Positions 1-9,119 of a DNA stretch of 33,937 nucleotides are shown in pieces. Position numbers and translations under genes: made by a program. How positions within the stretch are numbered: the stretch's first letter is position 1; each line of letters opens with the position of its first letter. The notes below the pieces were generated by a model. The model did no database searches, had not been told where the DNA came from, and saw nothing but the letters and a program-made list of their open reading frames with translations. The stretch is taken from the NCBI GenBank assembly GCA_903878475.1, contig CAIRHQ010000047.1, positions 1 to 33,937 on the forward strand, written 5' to 3'. Source of the DNA: an uncultured Bacteroidota bacterium. Its GTDB lineage: Bacteria > Bacteroidota > Bacteroidia > Chitinophagales > Chitinophagaceae.

Positions 1-137
1 CAAAACTACCCAAGCTGAAAGCCACGGATAAGGCCAATTACAAGCAAGCCTATGATATGCTGATGGAAATATACAGGGCCAAGGGTGATGCCAAAAAAAT
101 GGGAGAATATAAACTGAAAAAAGACGCTATTCAATAA
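1..137 (+). CDS. C-terminal fragment of a protein running in from the left edge (tail reads ...YKQAYDMLMEIYRAKGDAKKMGEYKLKKDAIQ*; possibly TPR-like)
   Basis: Open frame from the window edge to TAA at 135-137, followed by a strong terminator hairpin; 5' end is outside the window. Confidence 0.6.
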   Translation, partial: KLPKLKATDKANYKQAYDMLMEIYRAKGDAKKMGEYKLKKDAIQ

Positions 138-160
138 TTGATTTTATAGCCAATATATTT

Positions 161-198
161 TTAAAGAAAAAGCCTCCGATTGGAGGCTTTTTCTTTAA
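161..198. terminator. Bidirectional intrinsic terminator
   Basis: Inverted repeat ttaaagaaaaagcctcc-gat-tggaggctttttctttaa between convergent genes. Confidence 0.85.
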
Positions 199-206
199 AA
201 ATAATT

Positions 207-1043
207 TTATCCGCCAATCCGCATCTGTATGCCCATTCCTCCACCGCCGCCTTGCATATCTTTCATTGATCTTATCTCAATATCCTTGGGGATCTCAAAT
301 TCTTTATCCGATACCGCTTTTTCAAAGTCGATCTTAGTTACCAGTACAGTCATTTTTCTTCCCCTGCCCATATTCCGCTCATACTGGAGCGGAAATCCTT
401 TCAGCAGTTCAAGTCCTGATGAGCCCGTCTGTGATCCAAATCCACCACCACCTCCGGTGCTGCTTACTCCCTGCAGTGTAAAATCGGGACTGTACCAAAC
501 AAGGCTGGTATCCGTTTTCCCATTGCTGCGGGTACTCAGGATCAGTGCTTTTTTACAATCATATCCGGCAATTTTTTTGCTTTCATCCAGATAAACAATA
601 TTTATTTTAGGTTCGGAATTTTCCGCCAGCGGGTTGTCATTTCTGGTTTTCATCATACTGTCCAATCTTTTGCGCATGGCTTCCTGCTCTTCGTCGGTCG
701 ACTTTATTCCAAATTTTTTACCCATCATTTCCATAAGGGTGATGGTGGTTTTTTTGTTGTTGTCGCGAATAATGGTGGTACGACCCATCTCTGACTCTGA
801 AAAAGTTTTTACTAAGTCATTCTTAAGGTAAGTGGTCGACTTGCTTTCGCCTTCGCCTCCAAAACGCATAACCCTCACTTCTTCGCCGTTACCGGAGGTT
901 TGTACATTGGGTGGGGGCCCATCTTCTTCTTCTGGGGCAACAATGGTGATCTTTGTGCTGATCGTAGCTTGACTGATCAATTTGGGTTGCGCATATCCTG
1001 CCACACAAGCAGCAGATAGGGCAAGGGTAAAAAATAATTTCAT
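207..1043 (-). CDS. Secreted GLPGLI/DUF4412-like protein of unknown function
   Basis: ORF 207..1064; likely start at internal Met MKLFFTLALSAACVAGYAQ (signal peptide); 'KKIAGYDCKKALI' and 'GFPLQYE' resemble this family; Gly-rich C-terminus. Confidence 0.6.
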   Translation of the reverse strand: MKLFFTLALSAACVAGYAQPKLISQATISTKITIVAPEEEDGPPPNVQTSGNGEEVRVMRFGGEGESKSTTYLKNDLVKTFSESEMGRTTIIRDNNKKTTITLMEMMGKKFGIKSTDEEQEAMRKRLDSMMKTRNDNPLAENSEPKINIVYLDESKKIAGYDCKKALILSTRSNGKTDTSLVWYSPDFTLQGVSSTGGGGGFGSQTGSSGLELLKGFPLQYERNMGRGRKMTVLVTKIDFEKAVSDKEFEIPKDIEIRSMKDMQGGGGGMGIQMRIGG

Positions 1044-1157
1044 ATTATATAGGTTGAGGTTCAAATATACGAATTGATTCGTAAAATAAATATAGCCCCT
1101 GATTTTCCGGACTTATTTAACAAGTTCTTAATAGAGTTTAGAAATATGAGGATCTGG

Positions 1158-1679
1158 TTAAGCCTGCTTTTCCAATAGGAGGTCACTATATGAAACGGCG
1201 ATATAGTCTTGTTGACTGATGCCAAACAAGTTGGCATAACGGCTGCATTGTTCCTGTAATTTAGCGATACCTGATTCTCCGGCATGATCAATGGCTTCTA
1301 CTTCTATAAATGTTCCGAGTTGATCTACCCGGTCGAAATGAAATTTTACATTGTCGATAAAATAGATCCTTCTTCTTTTGTCTACCACTACTTTTATGCC
1401 ATGCAGTTTTACCAGGATCTCTTTCAAGGCAGGGTGGGGCTTATGTTCGTACAACAATACATCAGATTGCTTGGCGCCTGCGGTATCTGATCTTTCGTAA
1501 TAAATAAGTGCATTCTCAATATTTCCTTCGCGGAGTTTGAGTCTACCGGTGGATACATTAAAATAGGTATCAATCTGGTGGTCTTCGCCGATGAACAAAG
1601 GGTTCAGTTCCTGTAATTTTTTTTCCAATGTTTCCAGTTCATGCGTTTTTGCTTTGAACTCGAAATTTAGTTTTGCCAT
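1158..1679 (-). CDS. CYTH domain / class IV adenylate cyclase CyaB-like protein
   Basis: N-terminal EFKAK motif, 'DTYFNVSTGRLKLRE', 'YYERSD', 'VVVDKRRRIYFIDNVKFHFDRVDQLGTFIEVEA' typical of CYTH tunnel fold. Confidence 0.85.
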   Translation of the reverse strand: MAKLNFEFKAKTHELETLEKKLQELNPLFIGEDHQIDTYFNVSTGRLKLREGNIENALIYYERSDTAGAKQSDVLLYEHKPHPALKEILVKLHGIKVVVDKRRRIYFIDNVKFHFDRVDQLGTFIEVEAIDHAGESGIAKLQEQCSRYANLFGISQQDYIAVSYSDLLLEKQA

Positions 1680-1740
1680 TGCTGCTACTGTTTAATATTT
1701 ACCTGATATTGAATGAAGGTAATAAAAAACAGAGTCTGAA

Positions 1741-3078
1741 TTACAAGCTTCTGAACAACGGTGTTTGGGCACATTTGGCAAAGCTTTTTCCATCCAATTG
1801 TGGGCAAAGCGTTGCACCGGCTCTGTCGATCGTTTGCTTTTGAGCCGTTTGCAGGATATTATCCCAGCTAACTTCTTTTAAATTGAGGTCAAAGCTTTTT
1901 TCCAATGATTGCCTTAACTGAAAGGTAAAGAATCCACCATCTGATCCATTGCCTGCCGATAATTGTCCCTTAGACGCTGCAGTCATCAATATCGACATGC
2001 GTTTAGGGTTCAGGAACAGGTCTCTGCAGTTCTCCATGCTCCATCCGATAGATGAACCTCTGGTACTTGGCATAGGAGAACTTGTTACATTATTAAGGGT
2101 AGGATCTGTATTACAACAATCACTGATCACGAGGTTCAATCTTGCCCCTTTCTGCTTTATACGGTTAAAGATATCTTCAATATTATAGGTATAGGGCGGA
2201 CCATAATGCTGAAATTCCTTGTCGCGCAGGTCGATATAGGGAAACAGATTATTATCATTGTTATAACTGAATCCATGGCCTGAGTAATAGAAAACCACAA
2301 TATCCTCAGGACCGGGATTAAGGGAATACATAGCCTTATCAACATTGTCCTTGGTAAAATCATTGCCAAAGATGATCTGTTCATCATATTGTATTCCCAT
2401 GAATTCGGCTACGGAGCTGAAGAGTTTTTTGGTGGCATCTTTGTCGATGGCGCAAGTACTTCCAATGGAGGATTCATTGGTATTGGCAACTACGATCAAA
2501 TGTAGCCGAATAGCCTTTTGTTGGGTGGTAAGACTCCGGGTCTTAGTATCAAAAAGATTCTGGTAAAAACCATCTTCGGGAACAAAATACTGTGAAACAA
2601 ATTCTTTCGTAAGGTCGGCCTGTTGCAGTAGGCGTATATTAGAGATCACGCCCTGGTATTGTTTGCCATCATATACATCTTTCGACATCACGGCCCAGGG
2701 TTCAAAATAATTAGTTTGGGGGTTAACCTTAAACCAAAATACATCCGGACTATATTGAAAGGTTGTATCTCCCATAATGACGAATGGATTCATTCCCTGG
2801 TAATACAACTTATTCATTTCCAGATTATTATCTTTATCACGGCCATAGTTCTCTTTCATGTCCATATCCACCAGGAAATCCACTTTTTTTTCAAGATCGA
2901 AATATCTTACCCGTATATATCCAGTGCCATCTTCATAGCGGTATAAAAAGGCTTTATAGGCTTCCTTTACATTGTTGTTGAGTGTGTAATTATATTCAAT
3001 TTCATAAATGGATTGGGCAAATAGTTCATGGCTGCAGATAAGAAATAGCAGGGTGAACAATAGTTTCCTTAATTTCAT
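1741..3078 (-). CDS. Secreted caspase-family (peptidase C14-like) protein with an N-terminal domain of unknown function
   Basis: Signal peptide; caspase-like core with His motif 'VVFYYSGHGF' and Cys motif 'LNLVISDCCNTD'. Confidence 0.85.
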   Translation of the reverse strand: MKLRKLLFTLLFLICSHELFAQSIYEIEYNYTLNNNVKEAYKAFLYRYEDGTGYIRVRYFDLEKKVDFLVDMDMKENYGRDKDNNLEMNKLYYQGMNPFVIMGDTTFQYSPDVFWFKVNPQTNYFEPWAVMSKDVYDGKQYQGVISNIRLLQQADLTKEFVSQYFVPEDGFYQNLFDTKTRSLTTQQKAIRLHLIVVANTNESSIGSTCAIDKDATKKLFSSVAEFMGIQYDEQIIFGNDFTKDNVDKAMYSLNPGPEDIVVFYYSGHGFSYNNDNNLFPYIDLRDKEFQHYGPPYTYNIEDIFNRIKQKGARLNLVISDCCNTDPTLNNVTSSPMPSTRGSSIGWSMENCRDLFLNPKRMSILMTAASKGQLSAGNGSDGGFFTFQLRQSLEKSFDLNLKEVSWDNILQTAQKQTIDRAGATLCPQLDGKSFAKCAQTPLFRSL

Positions 3079-3250
3079 TGTTGTAGAATTTATATGACTG
3101 TCTGAACATTAAATTACTACATGTATTTGATTTCACATAATAATTATCGAAAATTTATAAAGTTGGATTTATCTAAGGCGGTACTATAATTATTCTTGAC
3201 GCTTTGAATAAACAAGCGTTATTATAATATCATTGAAACAGCATCTGCGT

Positions 3251-4645
3251 ATGAAACAATTTTTGTTGATGATGTCCATTTTTTTTGTTCAGGAGCATGC
3301 ATACGCTCAGCAAAAAAAAGCGGATAGTCTTGAAGCGTTGTTGAGCCATGCTCACAAGGATACCAGTAGGGTAAACCTGATGTGGCAACTGGCCAGTGCA
3401 ACCTCCCTGTATAATCCTGAAAAGGCCCTGGTTTTGGCCCAGCAGGCTGTATTGCTTGCTCAAAGGATCAAGTATATTGATGGCGAGTCAAGGTCCTTAG
3501 GCGTGCTGGCAAATGCCTTTTTAAGTATCGGTAACTATCCCCGGGCCCTGGCCACCAATTTTGAAAAATTGCAGTTGGATGAAAAGCAGCATAATCCCCG
3601 GAATATGGCCAATGCGCTGATGAAGATTGGTGCGGTGTATGTGTACGAAGAAGAGTATCAATTAGGCTTAAAATATTATTATCAGTCAGATTCGGTGATC
3701 AAAGCGAATAATATTGAAGATTTTAAATATTTTATTGCTTTGAATCTGGGTGATGTATACAACCGGCTGAATATTTCCGATTCATCTTATAACTATTTTA
3801 ATAAGTCGCTCCAGATCGCAGTGCAAAAAAACGATAGTGACTGGGTGGGTACATCCATGACCGGATTGGGACATTGTTATACCAAGATGAGCAATTATCA
3901 GTTTGCACTTTTCCATTATCATAGTGCCATTCAATATTTGGAGACCATCGATGTGCATGATGATGAAGTGTTGTGCGAGGCCTTACTTGGGATGGCAAAC
4001 CTGTATCAGAAAATGAATCGCAATGATTCAGCTCAATTCTTTGCCCGCCGTTCATTAAACCTGGCAAAAGCAGATAATTTTCTGTTGAAAGAAATGGAGG
4101 CAGCTGAATTCCTGACCAATCAATATAGAACTACCAATCAGGTGGATAGTGCTTTTGCGACTATGAGTCGGGTACAGGAATTGAATAATACCCTGAATAG
4201 TAAAAGCAGGATCCGGCAATCGCAGGTATTGTCGACCAATGAACAATTGCGTCAGATTGAACTGGAAGAGAACAGGAAGGAAGCAGAAAAGGAGCGGAAG
4301 CAGCAATTACAATACCTATTCATTGGGATGTTCATTCCGGGATTTTTTCTGTTCACTTTATTGCTGAGTCGTATCAGGGTACATGTAAGATTGATCAAGA
4401 TACTGGGTATACTTTCCCTGTTATTGGTATTTGAATACCTTACCCTGTTATTGCATCCCTATGTGGCTGATCTAACGCATCATACACCTGTTTATGAGCT
4501 CTTGATCTTTGTATCTATTGCCACCTTGCTGATCCCATCGCATCATAAGATCGAACACTGGCTAATAGAAAAACTCGTAAGCAATAGAAAGGATAAGCTT
4601 AAACTTAAAAAAGTTAATCTTAAGGTTAAGGATCCTGACCGTTGA
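3251..4645 (+). CDS. TPR-repeat protein with C-terminal transmembrane helices
   Basis: ORF 3233..4645 opens with TTG; ATG at 3251 gives signal peptide MKQFLLMMSIFFVQEHAYAQ; TPR-like repeats (ALMKIGAVYVYEEEYQLGLKYYYQSD); three hydrophobic segments near the C-terminus. Confidence 0.75.
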   Translation: MKQFLLMMSIFFVQEHAYAQQKKADSLEALLSHAHKDTSRVNLMWQLASATSLYNPEKALVLAQQAVLLAQRIKYIDGESRSLGVLANAFLSIGNYPRALATNFEKLQLDEKQHNPRNMANALMKIGAVYVYEEEYQLGLKYYYQSDSVIKANNIEDFKYFIALNLGDVYNRLNISDSSYNYFNKSLQIAVQKNDSDWVGTSMTGLGHCYTKMSNYQFALFHYHSAIQYLETIDVHDDEVLCEALLGMANLYQKMNRNDSAQFFARRSLNLAKADNFLLKEMEAAEFLTNQYRTTNQVDSAFATMSRVQELNNTLNSKSRIRQSQVLSTNEQLRQIELEENRKEAEKERKQQLQYLFIGMFIPGFFLFTLLLSRIRVHVRLIKILGILSLLLVFEYLTLLLHPYVADLTHHTPVYELLIFVSIATLLIPSHHKIEHWLIEKLVSNRKDKLKLKKVNLKVKDPDR

Positions 4646-4675
4646 ACTTACGAGTCTTCGATGTTGAAATAATTT

Positions 4676-4900
4676 TTATTCCGGTGTTTTAATGGGCCTG
4701 GTTTTGGCAGTATCAATTATTTTAACCGGAGTATCTACTGTAGCCGGCTTTACTTCCATTTTAGGAGCAGCAGCGGCAGGAGTGTCTTTTGTAGCTTCTT
4801 TTGTTTCGCCGGAACCATTGCAACCAATGGCCAAACCGCCTGTGATCAAAAGGGTAGCCAAAAAGATACGGCTAGTTAGTTTTGTTGGAGTGTTCATCAT
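4676..4900 (-). CDS. Small putative lipoprotein
   Basis: N-terminal hydrophobic segment with lipobox-like LAIGC, then Lys/Thr/Pro/Ala-rich low-complexity tail. Confidence 0.55.
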   Translation of the reverse strand: MMNTPTKLTSRIFLATLLITGGLAIGCNGSGETKEATKDTPAAAAPKMEVKPATVDTPVKIIDTAKTRPIKTPE

Positions 4901-4990
4901 ATATTAATAGTTTAGGGTATAAGAATACAATAATTATTTTGAAAAATCAAGGAAAAATTCAATTTATCATTAGGGGTGATACTTTGCATC

Positions 4991-5027
4991 GAAGAAAATA
5001 GCAACTGGGATTAGCTATTTTTTCTTC
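4991..5027 (-). terminator. Putative intrinsic terminator downstream of the MOSC gene
   Basis: gaagaaaatagc-aactgggatta-gctattttttcttc imperfect inverted repeat. Confidence 0.4.
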
Positions 5028-5036
5028 ATAATCAAA

Positions 5037-5837
5037 TCAATGAATTGCTAATTGATCTCCAATTCGGATCTGTTTTCCTTTTTCTGTAACCGGAATACTG
5101 CAGTCTACCGATAAATAATACAAGGAAGGGAGTTCATCCACCATACTCCATTCGGGGATGTTTTGCGCTCTGGCCCGGGTCATTTGCTTCACAAATGTTT
5201 TATCCGTTTCACCGCTATGGGGATGGCGAGGGGGCACATTGCAGCGTGCACGCAAACTATTTCCCGCAAGTTGAACTGATCCTATGCTGAATGGAACTGG
5301 AATACCGGAAGACCTGGCCAATTGCTCTTCCCAAAAAGGAGTAACGCCCGCAAGTTCGATATTAACCCTAAAGCGTAAACGCAGATCAGCTGCATCATGC
5401 CCCGGCATTTCCTGGGCAAGATATTGCATCGTTTCCTGCGAAACCACCGACAAACACGAGGTGTCGGGAATATCCAATAGCCTCCCTGCCTTGTTATGAA
5501 GCAGGTGAACCGGCATCTTAAAAAAATCGGTCAGGTAGGATTCTATCAATGCCTGTTCATCCAGTAATTTGAACTGATGGGTAATTGTATCATGCCGTTC
5601 CGAAAAATTCACGGTCATATCACTCAGGTTGTATTCGGCTTTTAGTTGATTAACCCTACCGGTTCTTTTTCCATTCATCAATCTTCCATCGGCTCCAATG
5701 ATGGCAAATTCGCGGTCGTGCAATAAACTCCGGTGGCCGATCTCAGCCATTTCCAGGGGAATGCCATCCAATGATTTTATTGGAAAGATGCGGATGCCCG
5801 AAACAACGGGGGAGTTATGAACTTCCTGTCTATCCAC
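5037..5837 (-). CDS. MOSC-domain protein (MOSC N-terminal beta barrel plus MOSC)
   Basis: GTG start; 'GIRIFPIKSLDGIPLEMAEIGHRSLLHDREFAIIGADGRLMNGKR' (MOSC_N) and 'RCNVPPRHPHSGE' (MOSC Cys region). Confidence 0.85.
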   Translation of the reverse strand: MDRQEVHNSPVVSGIRIFPIKSLDGIPLEMAEIGHRSLLHDREFAIIGADGRLMNGKRTGRVNQLKAEYNLSDMTVNFSERHDTITHQFKLLDEQALIESYLTDFFKMPVHLLHNKAGRLLDIPDTSCLSVVSQETMQYLAQEMPGHDAADLRLRFRVNIELAGVTPFWEEQLARSSGIPVPFSIGSVQLAGNSLRARCNVPPRHPHSGETDKTFVKQMTRARAQNIPEWSMVDELPSLYYLSVDCSIPVTEKGKQIRIGDQLAIH

Positions 5838-6810
5838 TCTTATGTGCTTGCCAGATAAAAAAGATATTCAATGATACATACAAGAACAGGAAGATCTGTG
5901 CTGCCAGCATATCAAATCTTCTGGCTTGTTTAATTTTGTTCTGCTTTACCAGTTTGAGCGACCAGGCAGTGGCTGTGATCACCGCAAAAATAAAGAATAG
6001 GGTAATTCCGTGAAGGGTATCCACCAGTGTGAATGTAGTAGATTCTGGTAAGGAGGAATCGATGATATATTTATTACCGATCACGGCAAATAATGAACCT
6101 ACACTTAACCCAAACCGTGAGTCGATTCCATCTGCATGGATATAAAAGCATACATAGGCGATCAGGAATGCGATATACATGCCCAGGAACATTTTCCAGA
6201 AGAGTCCGCTGGCATTCCGGTTCAGATCCATTCGTACCCTGAAGGCACTGTATTCCATATGTGGCTTGGGTATGGTAGCATCGCCAAATGCAGTTTCATA
6301 GGCTTTTGTGGAAACTCCTAAAATACAACTGTCGATCACCCATCCATTGATGGTGAACCTTGGATCGAAATGATTGCCCAAGGTATCGGGTTTAAACACC
6401 AATGATTTTGAATCAAATTGTGAATTTTCAAACGACAGCCTCATTTTCTGGCGGTCAAAAGGGAAATTACTGATCCGCCAGGAGTCTTTCATCGTGGCCT
6501 GGATCTTCATCAGCATATACACTTGTTCGCCAGAACTGTCGGTGGTGGAATAGGAGGTTGTGAAACTCTTTGCCTGCGGGATCTCTAGGTTCTGATCAAA
6601 ATTGAATGCCCTGTTCTTGTATCGGAGCCATAGCCAGAAATTAATATCATATTCTTTCTGCTTGAAATCGATATTATGAATACTGGTGATGTAGAGACCA
6701 ATACTAACGGTATCGGGTGGGGTGGCAGGGGTACTATCTTTTTGATTAGTCTGCCCCATGGCACTCATAAAGAAAATGAAAGGGGCGAAGAACAGGCAGG
6801 CTTTTTTCAT
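5830..6810 (-). CDS. Prokaryotic pentameric ligand-gated ion channel (Cys-loop receptor-like) homologue
   Basis: Signal peptide from MKKACLFFAP; extracellular 'INFWLWLRYKN', 'WRISNFPFDRQKMRLSFE' (PFDxQ motif); M2-M3 region 'FGLSVGSLFAVIGNKYIIDSSLPESTTFTLVDTLHGITLFFIFAVI'; four hydrophobic segments. Confidence 0.8.
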   Translation of the reverse strand: MKKACLFFAPFIFFMSAMGQTNQKDSTPATPPDTVSIGLYITSIHNIDFKQKEYDINFWLWLRYKNRAFNFDQNLEIPQAKSFTTSYSTTDSSGEQVYMLMKIQATMKDSWRISNFPFDRQKMRLSFENSQFDSKSLVFKPDTLGNHFDPRFTINGWVIDSCILGVSTKAYETAFGDATIPKPHMEYSAFRVRMDLNRNASGLFWKMFLGMYIAFLIAYVCFYIHADGIDSRFGLSVGSLFAVIGNKYIIDSSLPESTTFTLVDTLHGITLFFIFAVITATAWSLKLVKQNKIKQARRFDMLAAQIFLFLYVSLNIFFIWQAHKSG

Positions 6811-6904
6811 TTTTACTATTTGGAGTAAGATAAATAACCACTTTGAATAAACCATGAAGATTTTGTCATTTGATTTTCAAGGGGAGGATATTTTCGTATA
6901 ATCG

Positions 6905-7285
6905 TCAGGCTGATTCGGACTGATTATCCTGGCTCATGATCCTGCCAAGATAAGATTTGCCTGAAGCAGCAATAAAAGTAAATCCAATGAGTAAAGAGGG
7001 AGAACTGAATATCAGGGCCAATAAAAATTCATTTTTAAAAAGAAAAAAAACGATCAACAAAAGTCCTCCGATCATCATCGTCCATCCTCCGGTGAATGGC
7101 CATTTCCAGCCGGCTACATAACCAAAGAAACTGAACATGGCAAAGGGGAGGAACCAAAGCCAGTCGTTCGCTTTTCCTTCAATAACATCCGGTATGCCCT
7201 CATTGATAATATAGGCTGAAAATATGATCAGGAACAGTAACCCCAAAATTCTGGAGAACCACTTATAGTACGTGTACACAGACAT
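6905..7285 (-). CDS. Small multi-pass membrane protein, function unknown
   Basis: 126 aa with four hydrophobic segments; no domain recognised. Confidence 0.6.
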   Translation of the reverse strand: MSVYTYYKWFSRILGLLFLIIFSAYIINEGIPDVIEGKANDWLWFLPFAMFSFFGYVAGWKWPFTGGWTMMIGGLLLIVFFLFKNEFLLALIFSSPSLLIGFTFIAASGKSYLGRIMSQDNQSESA

Positions 7286-7382
7286 AACAAATCAAAATTA
7301 ATGCAGCAAAGTAGAACAGCATGCTTATCTTAACAATGATATTGGTCATGTTTTTCTAAAATTCTGTTGCCGAAACTGCTCC

Positions 7383-8843
7383 TTAATTCATGACCGGTAC
7401 CTGTTTCAGAATCTCCTGTAAATAGGCCCAGAATTTCTGGACTGAGCTGATCTGTACTTTTTCATCAGGAGAGTGTGCGCCATAAATATTGGGGCCGAAG
7501 GAGATCATTTGCATAGTTGGGTAATGACTGCCCAGGATACCGCATTCTAGTCCTGCGTGAATGGCATTCACCTTTGCCGGTGATTGATACAATTCTTGAT
7601 ATAATTCACTCATCAGTTTTACAATGGGTGCACTGGGTTTGGGTTCCCATCCAGGATAGGCGCCGGTATAAGCCAGGGATGCACCTGCCAGTTCAAATGC
7701 TGCAGCAATGGCCCTTGCGAGGTCATCTTTTTCGGAATTGACCGAACTGCGGGTAAGGCATTGTATGGAATATGTACCCTGATTAACTTGTATTTTGGCA
7801 ATATTGTTAGATGATTGTACCAGTCCCGGAATATCCGGACTCATGCGATAAATACCATTAGGGCAACTGTACACTGCACGCAAAAATTTAAATTGGAATG
7901 CAGGATCCAGCACCGTTGCAGGCAAGTCAACCTTTTCTATTGAAATTTCCAAAGCCGGATCGGTAAAATGGTATTCATTTTTTAAGATCTGTTGAAATTG
8001 GGTAATGAGTGCCTGAAATGGAACTTCTTTTTCGGGTGCAATACAAACTGTTGCTGTGGATTCTCGGGGAATGGCATTGCGCAGACTTCCGCCATCTAAT
8101 GATGCTAGGGCGGCTCCGGTTTCATCGGCCAGTTTTAAAAGTATTCTGTTCATCAGTTTATTGGCATTGGCACGGCCTTTATGGATATCTACACCCGAGT
8201 GCCCGCCGGTTAAGCCTTTCAGGCTGATCCGGAACGCGGAATTTCCTGCTGCACTATTTGACTCATAACTACCGGTGGCGGTTACATCAATTCCTCCAGC
8301 ACAACCGATCGTGAGTTCATCGTCTTCTTCCGTATCTAAATTGAGTAAGATCCTTCCTTCTAATGCACCGGCTTTTAACGCCAGCGCTCCGCTCATTCCG
8401 GTTTCTTCATCGACTGTAAAAAGAGCTTCCAGAGCGGGGTGTGGAATATCTAGAGAAGCCAGTATCGTCATTATCGCTGCTACACCGATACCATTATCGG
8501 CTCCCAGTGTAGTGCCTTTTGCTTTCACCCAATCGCCATCCACATACATATTTATGCCCTCACTGGAAAAATCAAAGATCGTATCTGAATTCTTTTGATG
8601 AACCATATCCAGATGGCTTTGCAGGATCATTGGGGTTCGGTCTTCCATACCTGCTGTGGCCGGCTTCTTAATGATCACATTGCCGATTGCATCCACTACA
8701 GTGGGTAAATTCAGCGATTCGCCAAATGCCTTGATAAAGGCTACAGCCCGTTCTTCTTTTTTTGAGGGGCGGGGAATGGCATTCAGACTGGAAAAATGGT
8801 TCCACAATGCGGTGGGAGCGAGTGCGCTAACTGGCTGGTTCAT
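7383..8843 (-). CDS. pepD: Aminoacyl-histidine dipeptidase (M20 family, PepD-type)
   Basis: 'LQSHLDMVHQKN', 'GTTLGADNGIGVAAIMTIL', 'VDEETGMSGA', 'GGHSGVDIHKGRANANKL', 'HAGLECGIL'; full-length 486 aa. Confidence 0.93.
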   Translation of the reverse strand: MNQPVSALAPTALWNHFSSLNAIPRPSKKEERAVAFIKAFGESLNLPTVVDAIGNVIIKKPATAGMEDRTPMILQSHLDMVHQKNSDTIFDFSSEGINMYVDGDWVKAKGTTLGADNGIGVAAIMTILASLDIPHPALEALFTVDEETGMSGALALKAGALEGRILLNLDTEEDDELTIGCAGGIDVTATGSYESNSAAGNSAFRISLKGLTGGHSGVDIHKGRANANKLMNRILLKLADETGAALASLDGGSLRNAIPRESTATVCIAPEKEVPFQALITQFQQILKNEYHFTDPALEISIEKVDLPATVLDPAFQFKFLRAVYSCPNGIYRMSPDIPGLVQSSNNIAKIQVNQGTYSIQCLTRSSVNSEKDDLARAIAAAFELAGASLAYTGAYPGWEPKPSAPIVKLMSELYQELYQSPAKVNAIHAGLECGILGSHYPTMQMISFGPNIYGAHSPDEKVQISSVQKFWAYLQEILKQVPVMN

Positions 8844-8949
8844 GATGATTGGGATTGAAATATAAAATTAGCTAAATACAGGTTGAGAAAGAAATTATAA
8901 TCTTCCCATAAGTTAGTTCTGAAAGGATCAGCAAAATAGAAAGCCATTT

Positions 8950-8990
8950 AAAAAGCCCTGAAACAAATGAATCAGGGCTTTTAATTTTTT
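8950..8990 (-). terminator. Intrinsic terminator downstream of tRNA-Gln
   Basis: aaaaagccctg-aaacaaatgaat-cagggctttt inverted repeat with T-rich flank. Confidence 0.75.
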
Positions 8991-8991
8991 G

Positions 8992-9062
8992 TTACCCAAC
9001 CTGGATTCGAACCAAGACAGGCAGAATCAGAATCTGCAGTACTACCATTATACTATCGGGCA
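8992..9062 (-). tRNA. tRNA-Gln (anticodon CTG)
   Basis: Minus strand TGCCCGATAGTATAATGGTAGTACTGCAGATTCTGATTCTGCCTGTCTTGGTTCGAATCCAGGTTGGGTAA folds as cloverleaf: 7-bp acceptor (with G-U pairs), anticodon stem GCAGA/TCTGC with loop TTCTGAT, T loop TTCGAAT. Confidence 0.92.
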
Positions 9063-9119
9063 AAAATGGAATGCAACATTACGATTTTCCAGTAAGCATT
9101 TGAAACGCTGTCCAATCAA

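Noticed and set aside
229-594. 121-aa plus-strand Pro/Ser-rich ORF
   Set aside because: Antisense to the DUF4412-like gene; poly-Pro reflects antisense Gly codons
1061-1291. 76-aa minus-strand ORF
   Set aside because: Overlaps the C-terminal end of the CYTH gene in another frame; no recognisable domain
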